A DNA stretch of 64,000 nt from Deltaproteobacteria bacterium (GTDB lineage: Bacteria > Desulfobacterota > Desulfobacteria > Desulfobacterales > GCA-2748835). Under the pieces are notes generated by a model. That model saw only the letters and a list, made by a program, of their open reading frames with translations, did not search any database and was not told the origin of the DNA. The position numbers were made by a program, and so were the translations under genes. The DNA is taken from the NCBI GenBank assembly GCA_002748835.1, contig PDTL01000016.1, positions 62,001 to 126,000 of the forward strand, in the 5' to 3' direction. Below, one piece after another: positions 24,522 to 34,105 of this stretch (position 1 is its first letter; each line of letters opens with the position of its first letter).

Positions 24522-26597
24522 CTAAAAGCGAAGGTGATAGTTGAACTGAACAGACCGGCCATCGCGTTTTGCACGGTAGTAGGTCGCCGGATATTCAAAC
24601 CCGCGATCAAACAGGTCGTCAATTGATATCACACATGTCCCCTGCCTGTTTTTCCCCAGCCGGAACCGGAACGACATATCCACCAGCCACACCGGTGAAG
24701 AGGCTTCCATAAATGCATCCAGCGCATGAATATGCATCCGCTCGGCGATGTAGCGCCCCCCGATCCCGATGTCAACCCACTCTGCCAAAGCCCAGTCTGC
24801 CCGAAGGCTGGCCAGACCATCCGGGCCGGCATCGTAATCATAATAGAGATCCGCATAATGCTTTTCCAGGCTGCCATCCGGCAGAATAAACGAATAATCA
24901 TTATAGCGATAGGTCTCATCGGGTCCAGTATTTTTCATCAGGGTCAGGTTACCACTGAAGGCAAGCCGTGCCATGGGCTGATACGAAAACTCCAGTTCCC
25001 CCCCCTGGATCCGCTGGTGATTGGGAAGCGAAAGACCCGCTCCGGCATAGATATCCTCCATGACATGGTGATCGATCCGGTTGTCGAACAGGGTCAGCCG
25101 TGCCATACCATCGCTGTTTGGACGCCAGGCCGCCTGAACATTCAGGCACTCGATTCGTTCCAATGCCGGCAATTGGGTCGCCTCACGCAACTGTCGGGAA
25201 AAGGGGGTGCGGTAGGCGGTGCCATACTGCACCTTGAAATTCAGTTTATCATCCGGCGTCCATAGCAGCCCGGTGGAAAAAGAGGTGTTATCCTCATAAC
25301 TGTCGTGGCTGTCAAACCGGACCCCTCCCCAGAGGTCCACACTGCCGAACCGATGCCGGTATTGACTGAACGCGGAATATAGGGTGTCATCATAATCCAC
25401 CCGTTCCACCGGTGGCGGAAAATAGGGGCTGTTTTTCAAATAATCGGGCAGATAATACTGCCAGATCACGGCATCCTTGATCGTCTTTCCACGACTCGAG
25501 ATACCAGTTGTCAGCAGACTGCCGCCATTGAACAGGGATCGGTCATATAACAGTTCCCCATAGACCACCGACTCCCGGGTACGAAACGTATAATCGACAA
25601 TTCGGTGACGGGTTTTCAGACGGCTGTAGGCCCCCATAAACCGGACCGCCGATACCGGGCTCAACTCCCGTCTGGTTTCAAATTTAACCAGCAGATGCGG
25701 GGTCTCCTGTTCTTCTTCCCAAGAAATTTCACCTGCGGAGTCCCGGACACCATACCGACGGTCCGCATCGGACAGCCGAAACGAGGCACTCAGCCAGTCC
25801 CTGTAAGTTAGGCGGCCAGTGACCTCTGCAAACTGTGATGTACCGGGTTCGAAGGGTGCGACAAAGCGATCCTCTATCCGCACCGGCGCGACACCGTCTC
25901 CCCAGAATCCGCCGATCGTGCAGGCCGTATCATCCATCTCCAGCTGCCGGGCATATACCGAGACAAAGGCATCCGTAAACCCGTCAAATGTCCCCCAATT
26001 GGCATAGACGCCGGCATCCTCCCGTGACGTCCCATACATGACGCCGGATTCCACACCATCCAAATCCTTTCCGCTCATGGGCACCACATTAACGATGCCC
26101 GCAAACGCGTCCGCTCCCCACAGCACGGATCCGGGCCCGCGGATCACCTCGATACGTTTTACCGCATTCAGGTTCAGTTCTGCGTCCAGTGGGTGAAAGG
26201 ATTTTGTCGTGTCCGAATCCACCGGCACCGTATCATACAAAAAGAGCACCGAGTCAGGGATGCCTCTCAGGTAGGGTTGTTGTCCCCACTCCTTGGGCGC
26301 CATATAAAATCCCGGGAGACGGTCCAGCACATCGCTGAGGGCATCTGCCCCCCATTTTGTAAAGGTTTCCCGCGTGACCACCTGAGCCACAGCCGGTGCT
26401 TCCCAGGCACTCTCCTCGCGACGGGACGCAATGGAGAGCACGTGGAGATCCTCTCCCACAAACATGAGCAGGGTTGAATCTCCACTGCCGGACATCTCTT
26501 GTCCGCTTACCGGGCAGACCCTTCCGCTGACAGACAGATACGCCAGACACAGAAGACAGATAACCCCATACAGGCATTTTTTCAGACTGCGCATCAT
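24522..26597 (-). CDS. TonB-dependent outer membrane receptor
   Basis: About 691 residues. After the signal sequence (MMRSLKKCLYGVICLLCLAYLSVSG) comes a plug domain: APAVAQVVTRETFTKWGADALSDVLDRLPGFYM, RGIPDSVLFLYDTVPV and KRIEVIRGPGSVLWGADAFAGIVNVV. A 22-strand barrel follows and ends in an aromatic residue (YHLRF), as outer-membrane proteins do. No substrate is evident; siderophore, cobalamin or other nutrients are possible. I set the start at ATG 26597, with GGAG 5 bases upstream. In-frame ATG 26618 and TTG 26642 would overlap the response regulator. It is the last gene of an operon with that regulator, a histidine kinase and a periplasmic-binding-like protein. Confidence 0.9.
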   Translation of the reverse strand: MMRSLKKCLYGVICLLCLAYLSVSGRVCPVSGQEMSGSGDSTLLMFVGEDLHVLSIASRREESAWEAPAVAQVVTRETFTKWGADALSDVLDRLPGFYMAPKEWGQQPYLRGIPDSVLFLYDTVPVDSDTTKSFHPLDAELNLNAVKRIEVIRGPGSVLWGADAFAGIVNVVPMSGKDLDGVESGVMYGTSREDAGVYANWGTFDGFTDAFVSVYARQLEMDDTACTIGGFWGDGVAPVRIEDRFVAPFEPGTSQFAEVTGRLTYRDWLSASFRLSDADRRYGVRDSAGEISWEEEQETPHLLVKFETRRELSPVSAVRFMGAYSRLKTRHRIVDYTFRTRESVVYGELLYDRSLFNGGSLLTTGISSRGKTIKDAVIWQYYLPDYLKNSPYFPPPVERVDYDDTLYSAFSQYRHRFGSVDLWGGVRFDSHDSYEDNTSFSTGLLWTPDDKLNFKVQYGTAYRTPFSRQLREATQLPALERIECLNVQAAWRPNSDGMARLTLFDNRIDHHVMEDIYAGAGLSLPNHQRIQGGELEFSYQPMARLAFSGNLTLMKNTGPDETYRYNDYSFILPDGSLEKHYADLYYDYDAGPDGLASLRADWALAEWVDIGIGGRYIAERMHIHALDAFMEASSPVWLVDMSFRFRLGKNRQGTCVISIDDLFDRGFEYPATYYRAKRDGRSVQFNYHLRF

Positions 26598-26631
26598 CCT
26601 GACTCCGGATTTGCTCATGATGTTTTTTTTC

Positions 26632-27984
26632 TCATGATTCAAACGCCCCCTTCAGCAATACCCGGAACTTGGCCCGTGTCACACCGAGCAGCCTGGCTGC
26701 TGAGGCCTGGTTGTTCCCTGCCAGTGTCATAGCCTGACGAACCAAATCTTTCTGCAGGCCTTCAAGGGAGATGCCTTCTGCCGGCAGCCGAAACCGCCCG
26801 TCGGCCGCCTCGCAGACAGGGTTGGCAGGGGACAAAAACGAAAGCGTGCCTGCCGAAATTTCACCGGCGTCCGCGTCCAGAATAAAGGCCCGCTCAATGA
26901 CGTTGGCCAGTTCCCGGACATTCCCTGGCCAGTCATAGGCCTGAAGCATCTCAAGCCCGCGACGCGATATCCCCATGCTCCGGTTGCCGGAAAGCCGCTC
27001 GAGAAAATATCCGGCCAGGATTTCGATGTCATCCTTCCGGTCCCTGAGCGGTGCGGGCTGGATGGGAAACACATTAATCCGGAAAAACAAATCCTGACGA
27101 AAGGCGTTCTCACGCACCTGCTGTTCCAGATCATGGTTGGTGGCACAAATCACGCGCACATCCACGGGCATCTCTTCATGCCCTCCGACCCGCTGAATTT
27201 TCTTTTCCTGAAGTGCGCGAAGCAGCTTGGCCTGCGCCTCCAGGGGAAGGTCTCCGATCTCATCTAAAAACAGCGTGCCGCCGGCGGCAAACTCGAATTT
27301 TCCCAAGGTCCGTTTTTCCGCCCCGGTAAACGCGCCCTTCTCATAACCGAACAGCTCCGATTCCACCAGAGACGGAGAAATGGCAGCACAGTTCACCGGG
27401 ACAAAGCGTCCCCCGGAACGTCGGCTGTTCTCATGGATATAGGCGGCCAGCACTTCTTTACCGGTCCCGGACTCCCCTGTAATCAGGACGGCTGAATCAG
27501 TGGGCGCCACCTTGTCTGCAAGAGACATCACCCCGGCCATCTGTTTAGACGCATACACAACACGGGACAACGGCCGTCTTTTCGCCAGAGCCGACCGCAT
27601 CTCCCGATTTTCCGTCAGCAGCTTTGACAGATTCAGGGTCCGGGTCACTGTCAGCAATACACGATCCTCTTCAAACGGTTTGGTGATATAGTCTGCGGCA
27701 CCGTTCCGCATCATTTCCACGGCAGACTCAACAGTGGCAAAAGCGGTGATGAAGACCACCGGGCAGATCATCTCTTGGGCCCTCATGGCGCTGAGCAGCG
27801 CATGCCCGTCCATTCTCGGCATCTTGATATCGCTGATCACCATGTCATACTCGGCATCCTTCAGCCGTTCCAGGGCCGCCAGGCCATCACCGGCCTGATC
27901 CACCGCATACCCGCCGCTCTGAAGCATCAGCGAAAGCAGGTGACGGATCCGTTCTTCATCATCCACAATGAGTATGCGTGCCAT
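26632..27984 (-). CDS. Sigma-54-dependent response regulator (NtrC family)
   Basis: A 450-residue cytoplasmic activator. Receiver domain (1-120) has the acidic pair DDE at 8-10 and phospho-acceptor Asp52 in ISDIKMP, with Lys in ITKPF. The AAA+ domain has Walker A GESGTGKE and the sigma-54-contacting GAFTGA. A Fis-type helix-turn-helix ([21 protein letters not shown]) closes the protein. On phosphorylation it would open sigma-54 promoters. GGAG precedes the start. The cognate kinase is the next gene upstream (20-base gap). Confidence 0.96.
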   Translation of the reverse strand: MARILIVDDEERIRHLLSLMLQSGGYAVDQAGDGLAALERLKDAEYDMVISDIKMPRMDGHALLSAMRAQEMICPVVFITAFATVESAVEMMRNGAADYITKPFEEDRVLLTVTRTLNLSKLLTENREMRSALAKRRPLSRVVYASKQMAGVMSLADKVAPTDSAVLITGESGTGKEVLAAYIHENSRRSGGRFVPVNCAAISPSLVESELFGYEKGAFTGAEKRTLGKFEFAAGGTLFLDEIGDLPLEAQAKLLRALQEKKIQRVGGHEEMPVDVRVICATNHDLEQQVRENAFRQDLFFRINVFPIQPAPLRDRKDDIEILAGYFLERLSGNRSMGISRRGLEMLQAYDWPGNVRELANVIERAFILDADAGEISAGTLSFLSPANPVCEAADGRFRLPAEGISLEGLQKDLVRQAMTLAGNNQASAARLLGVTRAKFRVLLKGAFES

Positions 27985-28004
27985 TCATAACTCCAACGTT
28001 CAGG

Positions 28005-29444
28005 TTATACGGCCGGCCGATCCATACGGGAGCGCTCAGTTTTATCGTCCCCACGCCCCGGGCTCGTTCCCGGGATGGCGATCCGGAACACCGCCCCTTG
28101 TTCAGCATGATTTTCTGCTGATACCGAGCCCCCATGGGCTGTTATCACCTGGTAGGTGAATGCCAACCCCAGTCCGGTACCTTTGGCGCGTGTGGTGAAA
28201 AAGGGTTCGAACAGCTTGCGCTCGTTACCTTTCGTGATACCCGGCCCCCGATCCCGGATATCCGCATACCACCAGTTCCCGGACACGGTTGTGGAAATCT
28301 CGATAGGATCTCCTGCCGCACTGACCTCAAACGCGTTTTTCAAAATATTCACAATGGCCCGATTGAGCAGATCTCCGTCTGCCTGGGCCATAAACGGCTT
28401 CTGCATCACACGAGCCATCAGCACCGCCTCCCCCCACTCATTCTGAAGCGTGTACCGCTCAGCGATTTCCGCCATCAGGCCATTCAAATCCGTGGGCCGG
28501 AACCTCGGTTTTGCCGGTCGGGAGAACAGAAGGAAATCTTCGATCAGCCGGTTCAGGCGTATCAATTCATCCTCAACATACCCCACCAGCACATGATCCG
28601 GGGAAATTTCCAGTTCTTTTCGTAAGAGATCAAACGAACTTTTGATAATGCCCAGGGGATTTTTCACTTCATGGGCGATCATCATGGAAAATTTTCCCAA
28701 CTCAGCCAGGGATCGATGCCTGCCCATCATCAGGTGCGCTTCCCGCAGGGCATTCTGGCTGGCGGCAAGCGAATCAAGCATCCCATTAAAGGCCAGGGCC
28801 AGTTCCCGTGTCTCGGGCAGCCGCCCGACCGGAGCCCGATGTTCCCAGTCCCCGTAAGACACTTCCCGCGCCACACGCGCAAGATGGGTGACCGGTGCAA
28901 CCATGGAACGGGAGATAAAGTAGAAACAGACGCAGGCAATCCCCGCCATGCCGGCAGACAGCCAGGCAAACCGTTTTTTCAATGAATCGACCAGCTGATT
29001 GATCCCTGTCAACGAGTAGGCCACCCGCACCCGCCCGATGATCTGTGAGCCGGGCTCATGGTTTCCCAACCGGAACGCGCTGGTTTCATCCATCAGCTCG
29101 CGCATGAGTACCGATGCTTCAACCACTGCCAGCGACCCGTCGCTTTTGCGGGCCTCATCTGCCAGCACCTGACCGTCTCGGTCATAAATCGTCACCCGAA
29201 CCACATCCTGCTGGGACATGAGGTTCTCAGCCAGTTTCGTCAGCTCTCCTGTGGCGTTGATCAAAATACCCAGTTCAGCATTTAATGCGAGGTAACGGGT
29301 AATAAAGGTCATTCGTTCATCAAACCGGGACCGGACAAATTCGTGAATAAAACTTCCCCCCACATACCCCAGGGTAGCGGCGGTTGCACCAATCAGAAGG
29401 ACGGCAGCCAGGAGCAGGCGAATATGAATTCCAAATCTTTTCAT
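28005..29444 (-). CDS. Membrane-bound sensor histidine kinase
   Basis: A 479-residue kinase. Two membrane helices (about 8-30 and 160-178) flank a periplasmic sensor domain of about 130 residues. A HAMP linker (VAPVTHLARVAREV) follows. The HisKA box has His258 in AHEVKNPLG. The ATPase domain has the N box (LNRAIVNILKNAFE), DRGPGI and GTGLGLAFTYQVI. It should phosphorylate the NtrC-type regulator encoded downstream. ATG 29444 is preceded by GGGAGG. Only four bases separate it from the binding-protein gene upstream, so the periplasmic protein may present a signal to this kinase. Confidence 0.94.
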   Translation of the reverse strand: MKRFGIHIRLLLAAVLLIGATAATLGYVGGSFIHEFVRSRFDERMTFITRYLALNAELGILINATGELTKLAENLMSQQDVVRVTIYDRDGQVLADEARKSDGSLAVVEASVLMRELMDETSAFRLGNHEPGSQIIGRVRVAYSLTGINQLVDSLKKRFAWLSAGMAGIACVCFYFISRSMVAPVTHLARVAREVSYGDWEHRAPVGRLPETRELALAFNGMLDSLAASQNALREAHLMMGRHRSLAELGKFSMMIAHEVKNPLGIIKSSFDLLRKELEISPDHVLVGYVEDELIRLNRLIEDFLLFSRPAKPRFRPTDLNGLMAEIAERYTLQNEWGEAVLMARVMQKPFMAQADGDLLNRAIVNILKNAFEVSAAGDPIEISTTVSGNWWYADIRDRGPGITKGNERKLFEPFFTTRAKGTGLGLAFTYQVITAHGGSVSAENHAEQGAVFRIAIPGTSPGRGDDKTERSRMDRPAV

Positions 29445-29448
29445 GCCG

Positions 29449-30396
29449 TCATTCCTCCCACCCCTCAGGGCCCCTATCGGCACGGCCGGACAGAATCCGT
29501 TCCTTCACGCGGCGGTTGACCACTGCGAAAAACTCCGGATCCTCCCGGCCGCATGGGGCCCCGTTGAGGCGGGAAAGGGTCAGCGTACCCGCCTGCCGGC
29601 CCAGGCGTTCATAGTCAAACTGAAACGATAGCAGAGCGCCGGCGTCATAAAAAAAACGGTTATACCCCACCACCCCCCGGTTCCGGATCAGCGCTTCCTT
29701 GATCACAAACTGAACAATCCGCTCGGAAATAACCGTGGCATCTGGAATCATCCAGACACCGTCCACCTGTTGCCAGTGGGCGCTTAGCATCGCCGGAATA
29801 TCTTTTTTGCTCTGCACAGACAACGGAACCAGGGTGAGTCCGGCGTCACTGGCTGCTGACGCGGCCTGGCTGAAAAACGCCGTATTACGATCCGGATCAA
29901 AGAGCAGTCCCCATCGGGAAAACCCGGTAAGCTCATTTCGGATCACCGCCACCTGACGGGATACCGGAATCCGAAGGGGAATGCCGCAAGCGACCCCGCC
30001 CTCGCCAATCTGCTCCGGATTCAGCACCATGGCATACACGGTCACACCCGCATACCCAGCTTCATGTGTTTTGATAAACTCAAGCGATTCAGGGCCAATA
30101 CCGACCCACGCGGCGCTGTTTACGGAACAGATTTCGTCCAGAAGGGTCGGCACGCCTTTTTCCGGAATCTCGTCCAGAAAATAGTGGCGAACGTCATTGG
30201 GAGAGGTCTCCGAGATCACCTGAGAAAGCCCTGAGAGCGCCTCTATATAGGGTTTGATGCGTTTGGCCACCAGAACATGCACCTGTGCGCGCTCGCCCCC
30301 CAGGCTTGCGGGCACACCCCATCCCACGCGTGTACACAGCATCACCATGCACCAGCAAATCAGACGGATCAGGTGTATCGGTCTCGTCACCCCCAC
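29449..30396 (-). CDS. Periplasmic-binding-like protein (ABC_sub_bind type)
   Basis: A 315-residue exported protein with an N-terminal hydrophobic segment (residues 8-26). The core has two Rossmann-like lobes: VHVLVAKRIKPYIEAL...AAWVGIGPESLEFIKTHEAG and WGLLFDPDRNTAFFSQAASAASDAGLTLVPLSVQ. This matches the ABC_sub_bind/peripla-BP class often found beside TonB receptors and histidine kinases in Desulfobacterota. No ABC permease or ATPase is nearby, so it more likely acts as a sensor partner. The start is probably GTG 30396, which has a GGGGG run upstream; GTG 30390 is an alternative. Confidence 0.8.
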   Translation of the reverse strand: MGVTRPIHLIRLICWCMVMLCTRVGWGVPASLGGERAQVHVLVAKRIKPYIEALSGLSQVISETSPNDVRHYFLDEIPEKGVPTLLDEICSVNSAAWVGIGPESLEFIKTHEAGYAGVTVYAMVLNPEQIGEGGVACGIPLRIPVSRQVAVIRNELTGFSRWGLLFDPDRNTAFFSQAASAASDAGLTLVPLSVQSKKDIPAMLSAHWQQVDGVWMIPDATVISERIVQFVIKEALIRNRGVVGYNRFFYDAGALLSFQFDYERLGRQAGTLTLSRLNGAPCGREDPEFFAVVNRRVKERILSGRADRGPEGWEE

Positions 30397-30440
30397 GCGG
30401 TACCCCCGGTAACGGCCTCCAGTCGGCCAATCTTAGCCGG

Positions 30441-32696
30441 TTAAGGCGTTTCCGCCGTAGATGCGCCACCCGTGCTCAACGGGGTTACGGATTTCGGGAA
30501 CACGGTCCCCACGCGATCCGAAAACTCCCGGGTCACATCATCCACATCATCCAGATTCACAATCACTTTGGGCCGAATCAGAATAATCAGCTCGGTTTTT
30601 GCCGTTGTCCTGGAATTTTTGCCAAAAAAGAATCCGAAAAACGGAATCCGGCTCAAAAAGGGAACCCCCAGATCCGACACCTCATCCGAATCGCTCATCA
30701 TCCCGCCAATCACAATGGTCTGCCCGTCTTTTACGGTCAATGTGGTCGACACATTCCGGGAACTGAACGAGGGATAGGATTTGCCTGCCACCATCACACT
30801 CCCGGCCGAATCGCTGACCTCCTGGCTGATATCCATGCTGACCATACCCCGTTCGTTGATATGCGGGGTCACGGAAAGGATTACCCCGGTATCCCGGTAC
30901 TGAATATTGGTTTCCAGCACATCGCTATTGTCTTTGTCATACCGGTATTCCGAGCTTGCCACGGGGATCTCCGTGGACACGTTGATCTTGGCTTCCTTGT
31001 TGTCGGATGCCAGCAGTTTGGGCGAGGAAAGAATATTCACCTGTTTGTTCTGGGCAAAGGCGGACAGATCCGCATCCAGGTTATCTGAAATACCGATTTT
31101 ATACGTCACCCCCGCTTCTCCCACTTTGGCGGTAATAATGCCATCTCCGTCTTTCGACTCACTGTCATATTCCCATTCCACGCCCAGATTGCTGGCATCA
31201 TCCAGACGGATATCAGCGATGATCACTTCGATGAGTACCTGCCGGGGCATGACATCGATCCGGTTGAGGATGCGCTCCACAATTTTGTAATCAGATGGCG
31301 TTGCTTCGACGATCAGCACGTTCCGGATGGTATCCGGGGTGATGCGGATCTCCCCTTTCAATGTGGATGCACCGGATATGCTCGAGATATTGCCCCCACC
31401 CACCTGCTGGGTCTTGCGTGCCTTCTTTTCCTTGGGAAACAGCTTGGGTTTTGCGGCATCCCCGCCGGCTTTCTTGGGGGGGTCTGCAGCCGCCCGTTTG
31501 GATGTTTTTTTTTCCGCTTTGCTGTTTTTCGTAAACACATTGGTCAGAAGATCGCTCAGTTCACTGGCCTCACCGTTTTTCACAGAATAGACGTAAATCC
31601 GGGGTTCGGTCCGACCAAGATTTTGGTCCAGTTCCTTGACCAGGGTATCCACGAGCCTGAAGTGGTCCGCATTTCCGCCCAATACCAGAATCGTGTTGAT
31701 CCGGGTGATGGGGATAAACTGGATGGCCGCGGTTTTCACCCCTTCCATGGCATAGATTTTTGCCAGAATTTTAGCGGTCTCTTCCGCTTCCGCAGCGGCC
31801 AACGGATAAAACTTGTAATTGAGGTTCTGGAACACATCCACATCAAACACCGATACCAGTTTCAGAATTTTCTGAATGCTATGCCAGGTATCCACCACCA
31901 CCAGGGTTCGACTTCCCTCATGGGCGATAAGACTCCCGGTTTCGGATGCAAACGGGGTGATCAATTTGGTCATCTCCTGGGGAGAAACATATTTGAGCGG
32001 AATGAGCTGAATCATAAATCCCCGTTTGGCCTCTCCCTTGAGCGTCCCCCTGCCCAGACGTGCGGACAGGGGCATACGGGTTGCGGACTTGGCCTGCACA
32101 ATCCGGTACAGTTCGCCATCCCGGACCAGTGCCAGTTTATTGGCCTCCAGAATCTGGACAAAGACCCCGAACAACTCCGATGGAGGGATCTTTTCTGCAG
32201 TCTGGATCGTCACACGACCTGAAATCGGTTTATCTATCAGATAGTTAATCCCCAGCATATCGGCAATGGTCCGCACCACATCGTGCAGGTCTGCCTGGTC
32301 AAAATTCAGAACCAGCCCATCCCCTTTGGCAGCGGCTTTCGCGCGCGGCATGCCTGCGGACGGGTCGTACAGTTCTCTATTTTCCGTTACCGCTTTCCGG
32401 CGCCACTTGTCAGGGCGGCTCACCGGCTTTGGCGGTGTATCCACGGTTACGGCGGCATCTGTCGTACGCACCTGTTTCGGGGGCACGGGCAACGGTTCAG
32501 GGGCCGCAGATTTTTTTTCGGCCGGCAGCGCCGCTTCCGGTTGCACCGCGTCTGATTCCGCTACCTGCTCCGGGTGCACCGTTTCTGCTGTCTTATCGGG
32601 AATCCGTGTACCAAGGGTCGCACAGCCGCTACAGGTAAGCATCAGCCCCAGCAGCATACAAAAAACAAGTCTTCTACCACATCTCATCCGTTTCAT
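30441..32696 (-). CDS. gspD: Type II secretion system secretin GspD
   Basis: A 751-residue outer-membrane secretin. A lipoprotein-like signal (LMLTCSGC) is followed by an extra linker rich in Ala, Pro and Lys, the N0 domain (LNFDQADLHDVVRTIADMLGINYLIDKPI), N1-N3 domains (KLVSVFDVD... repeats), and the secretin core: VGVEWEYD, ILSSPKLLASDNKEAKINVS, VPFLSRIPFFGFFFGKN. The KNSKAEKK...PKEKKARKTQQ stretch of about 45 residues between N2 and N3 is a Lys-rich insertion. It forms the pore for folded exoproteins. Start at ATG 32696 (a GTG six bases upstream is possible); ribosome-binding sequence is weak. gspC ends 7 bases upstream. Confidence 0.95.
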   Translation of the reverse strand: MKRMRCGRRLVFCMLLGLMLTCSGCATLGTRIPDKTAETVHPEQVAESDAVQPEAALPAEKKSAAPEPLPVPPKQVRTTDAAVTVDTPPKPVSRPDKWRRKAVTENRELYDPSAGMPRAKAAAKGDGLVLNFDQADLHDVVRTIADMLGINYLIDKPISGRVTIQTAEKIPPSELFGVFVQILEANKLALVRDGELYRIVQAKSATRMPLSARLGRGTLKGEAKRGFMIQLIPLKYVSPQEMTKLITPFASETGSLIAHEGSRTLVVVDTWHSIQKILKLVSVFDVDVFQNLNYKFYPLAAAEAEETAKILAKIYAMEGVKTAAIQFIPITRINTILVLGGNADHFRLVDTLVKELDQNLGRTEPRIYVYSVKNGEASELSDLLTNVFTKNSKAEKKTSKRAAADPPKKAGGDAAKPKLFPKEKKARKTQQVGGGNISSISGASTLKGEIRITPDTIRNVLIVEATPSDYKIVERILNRIDVMPRQVLIEVIIADIRLDDASNLGVEWEYDSESKDGDGIITAKVGEAGVTYKIGISDNLDADLSAFAQNKQVNILSSPKLLASDNKEAKINVSTEIPVASSEYRYDKDNSDVLETNIQYRDTGVILSVTPHINERGMVSMDISQEVSDSAGSVMVAGKSYPSFSSRNVSTTLTVKDGQTIVIGGMMSDSDEVSDLGVPFLSRIPFFGFFFGKNSRTTAKTELIILIRPKVIVNLDDVDDVTREFSDRVGTVFPKSVTPLSTGGASTAETP

Positions 32697-32703
32697 GCCC
32701 ACG

Positions 32704-33441
32704 TTATTTTACCCTTCGCTTTATTTTACCAAACGGTGTATTGATTATTTCAAACTCAGGTTCGTCCTTACCTGCGTTCGTTCTGGAGGCAGGCTGAGGC
32801 GCCGGTGACGGTGACGGTTTTGCTCTCCGGGCCGTTTTTCCCGCTGTTACCACTTGGGGTTTATCTTTGTTTTTTGGCGCCTTGTGAGGCACAGGCGGAC
32901 GCCGGATCGGAGGGACAGGTTTGTTCTTGTCATACAGGCTGATTTCAAACACCTTGCCCCCCCCTTCGAGCACAATCCGGTCGCCCATTATCCGGCTTAC
33001 GGTCAGGCCGCCGATAGTATCGTTTTCCCGGATAGTCCGGGTTTTTCTGCCCGATGTTTTCTGCTCAGGATCATTGATAAACGCCACCCGTTTCTTTTCT
33101 GTCAGAATCACACCGTACAGATGCACCTGTTTTCCTGAAATCGTTACTTTTGTTGCAGCCTCAGAAACCTCTGCATTTGTTGGATCCGGGACTTTCACAA
33201 ACTCCGAACGGCTCCGTGCAAACAGATTTTTGACCGCAACCACATCATACTGATTCAGCCGGTCCAGCCGTTTTCCCTTGAGTCTCGGCACCCGTGCCTC
33301 CCTATCTGAAGGTACAGACGTTTTTTCCGGCCGAATTGCAGGCATGGGTGCAGCCCAGGTCGTCCAGGCGCCATAAGAACAAAAGGCCAGCACCGCCACC
33401 AGCAGCAAATTCAGGCTCCACAGGCGAAGATCTCCTGTCAT
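32704..33441 (-). CDS. gspC: Type II secretion system protein GspC
   Basis: A 245-residue bitopic inner-membrane protein: a cytoplasmic tip, one transmembrane helix (about 10-30), then a periplasmic linker and the HR domain (YDVVAVKNLFARS...VTISGKQVHLYGVILTEKKRVAFIND...GGLTVSRIMGDRIVL). The C-terminal Pro/Lys-rich tail replaces the PDZ domain of classical GspC. GspC links the inner-membrane platform to GspD. AAAGGAGG lies 7 bases before the ATG, one of the best ribosome binding sites here. Confidence 0.88.
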   Translation of the reverse strand: MTGDLRLWSLNLLLVAVLAFCSYGAWTTWAAPMPAIRPEKTSVPSDREARVPRLKGKRLDRLNQYDVVAVKNLFARSRSEFVKVPDPTNAEVSEAATKVTISGKQVHLYGVILTEKKRVAFINDPEQKTSGRKTRTIRENDTIGGLTVSRIMGDRIVLEGGGKVFEISLYDKNKPVPPIRRPPVPHKAPKNKDKPQVVTAGKTARRAKPSPSPAPQPASRTNAGKDEPEFEIINTPFGKIKRRVK

Positions 33442-33499
33442 ACCCCCGCCTCCTTTACGTTTGTTCGCAACCAGATGCGTTCCTTACCCATATCTCGAT

Positions 33500-34090
33500 T
33501 CACGATCCTTCTGAGCTGTCGGCAATCCCTGCTTTTTCCCATCGCATATAGCCTTCAACAGTTACCGTGCCTTCGATGGTGACCGGCCGTTTGTCATTAC
33601 GGTTTCCCCCGACCACCCGAGTCGAGAAATTCACCACATTCATCAGTATAGGGTCTGATTCAATCTCATGCAGGATATTCCTGAGCTGCCGGATGGTGGC
33701 ACGCATGGCAAACTGCACCTGCACTGGTAGGTACCAAGGGTTGTCATGGGCCGGATTCTCATTGAAATTCATCCGCTTGAGCTGGACTCCCTGTTTTTCC
33801 ACAATCGATTTCACCCGGTTCTGGATCTGCACGGCGGCAAGGCTGGCCTTCTGACCCCGCACAAGACGTTTTTCCTCTTTTTCAAGCGTATTGCGCAATG
33901 CCTTCAGCCGCGTTTCAAGAGGTTTTCGCGTTGCAGCCAGCTTCCGGTATTTTTCAATCTGCATCTCCCGGGTCTCCACCGCAGCCCCGGTATCTGAGAA
34001 ACGTCCGGTCGGCAGCCCGAACCGGTACACGGCTCCGGCGATCAGCGCCAGGCCTCCGATCATCAGTATCCATTTCCGTTCTCGGGTCAT
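33500..34090 (-). CDS. gspM: Type II secretion system protein GspM-like (PilO-like)
   Basis: A 196-residue bitopic protein. One transmembrane helix (about 6-24) is followed by a coiled coil (IEKYRKLAATRKPLETRLKALRNTLEKEEKRLVRG) and a ferredoxin-like periplasmic domain. The order fits GspM/PilO, which heterodimerises with GspL in the inner-membrane platform. The name rests partly on its place between gspL and gspC. I chose ATG 34090 with AGGA 7 bases upstream; ATG 34105 directly after the gspL stop is also open. Confidence 0.78.
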   Translation of the reverse strand: MTRERKWILMIGGLALIAGAVYRFGLPTGRFSDTGAAVETREMQIEKYRKLAATRKPLETRLKALRNTLEKEEKRLVRGQKASLAAVQIQNRVKSIVEKQGVQLKRMNFNENPAHDNPWYLPVQVQFAMRATIRQLRNILHEIESDPILMNVVNFSTRVVGGNRNDKRPVTIEGTVTVEGYMRWEKAGIADSSEGS

Positions 34091-34105
34091 CCCACCATCC
34101 TGCAT

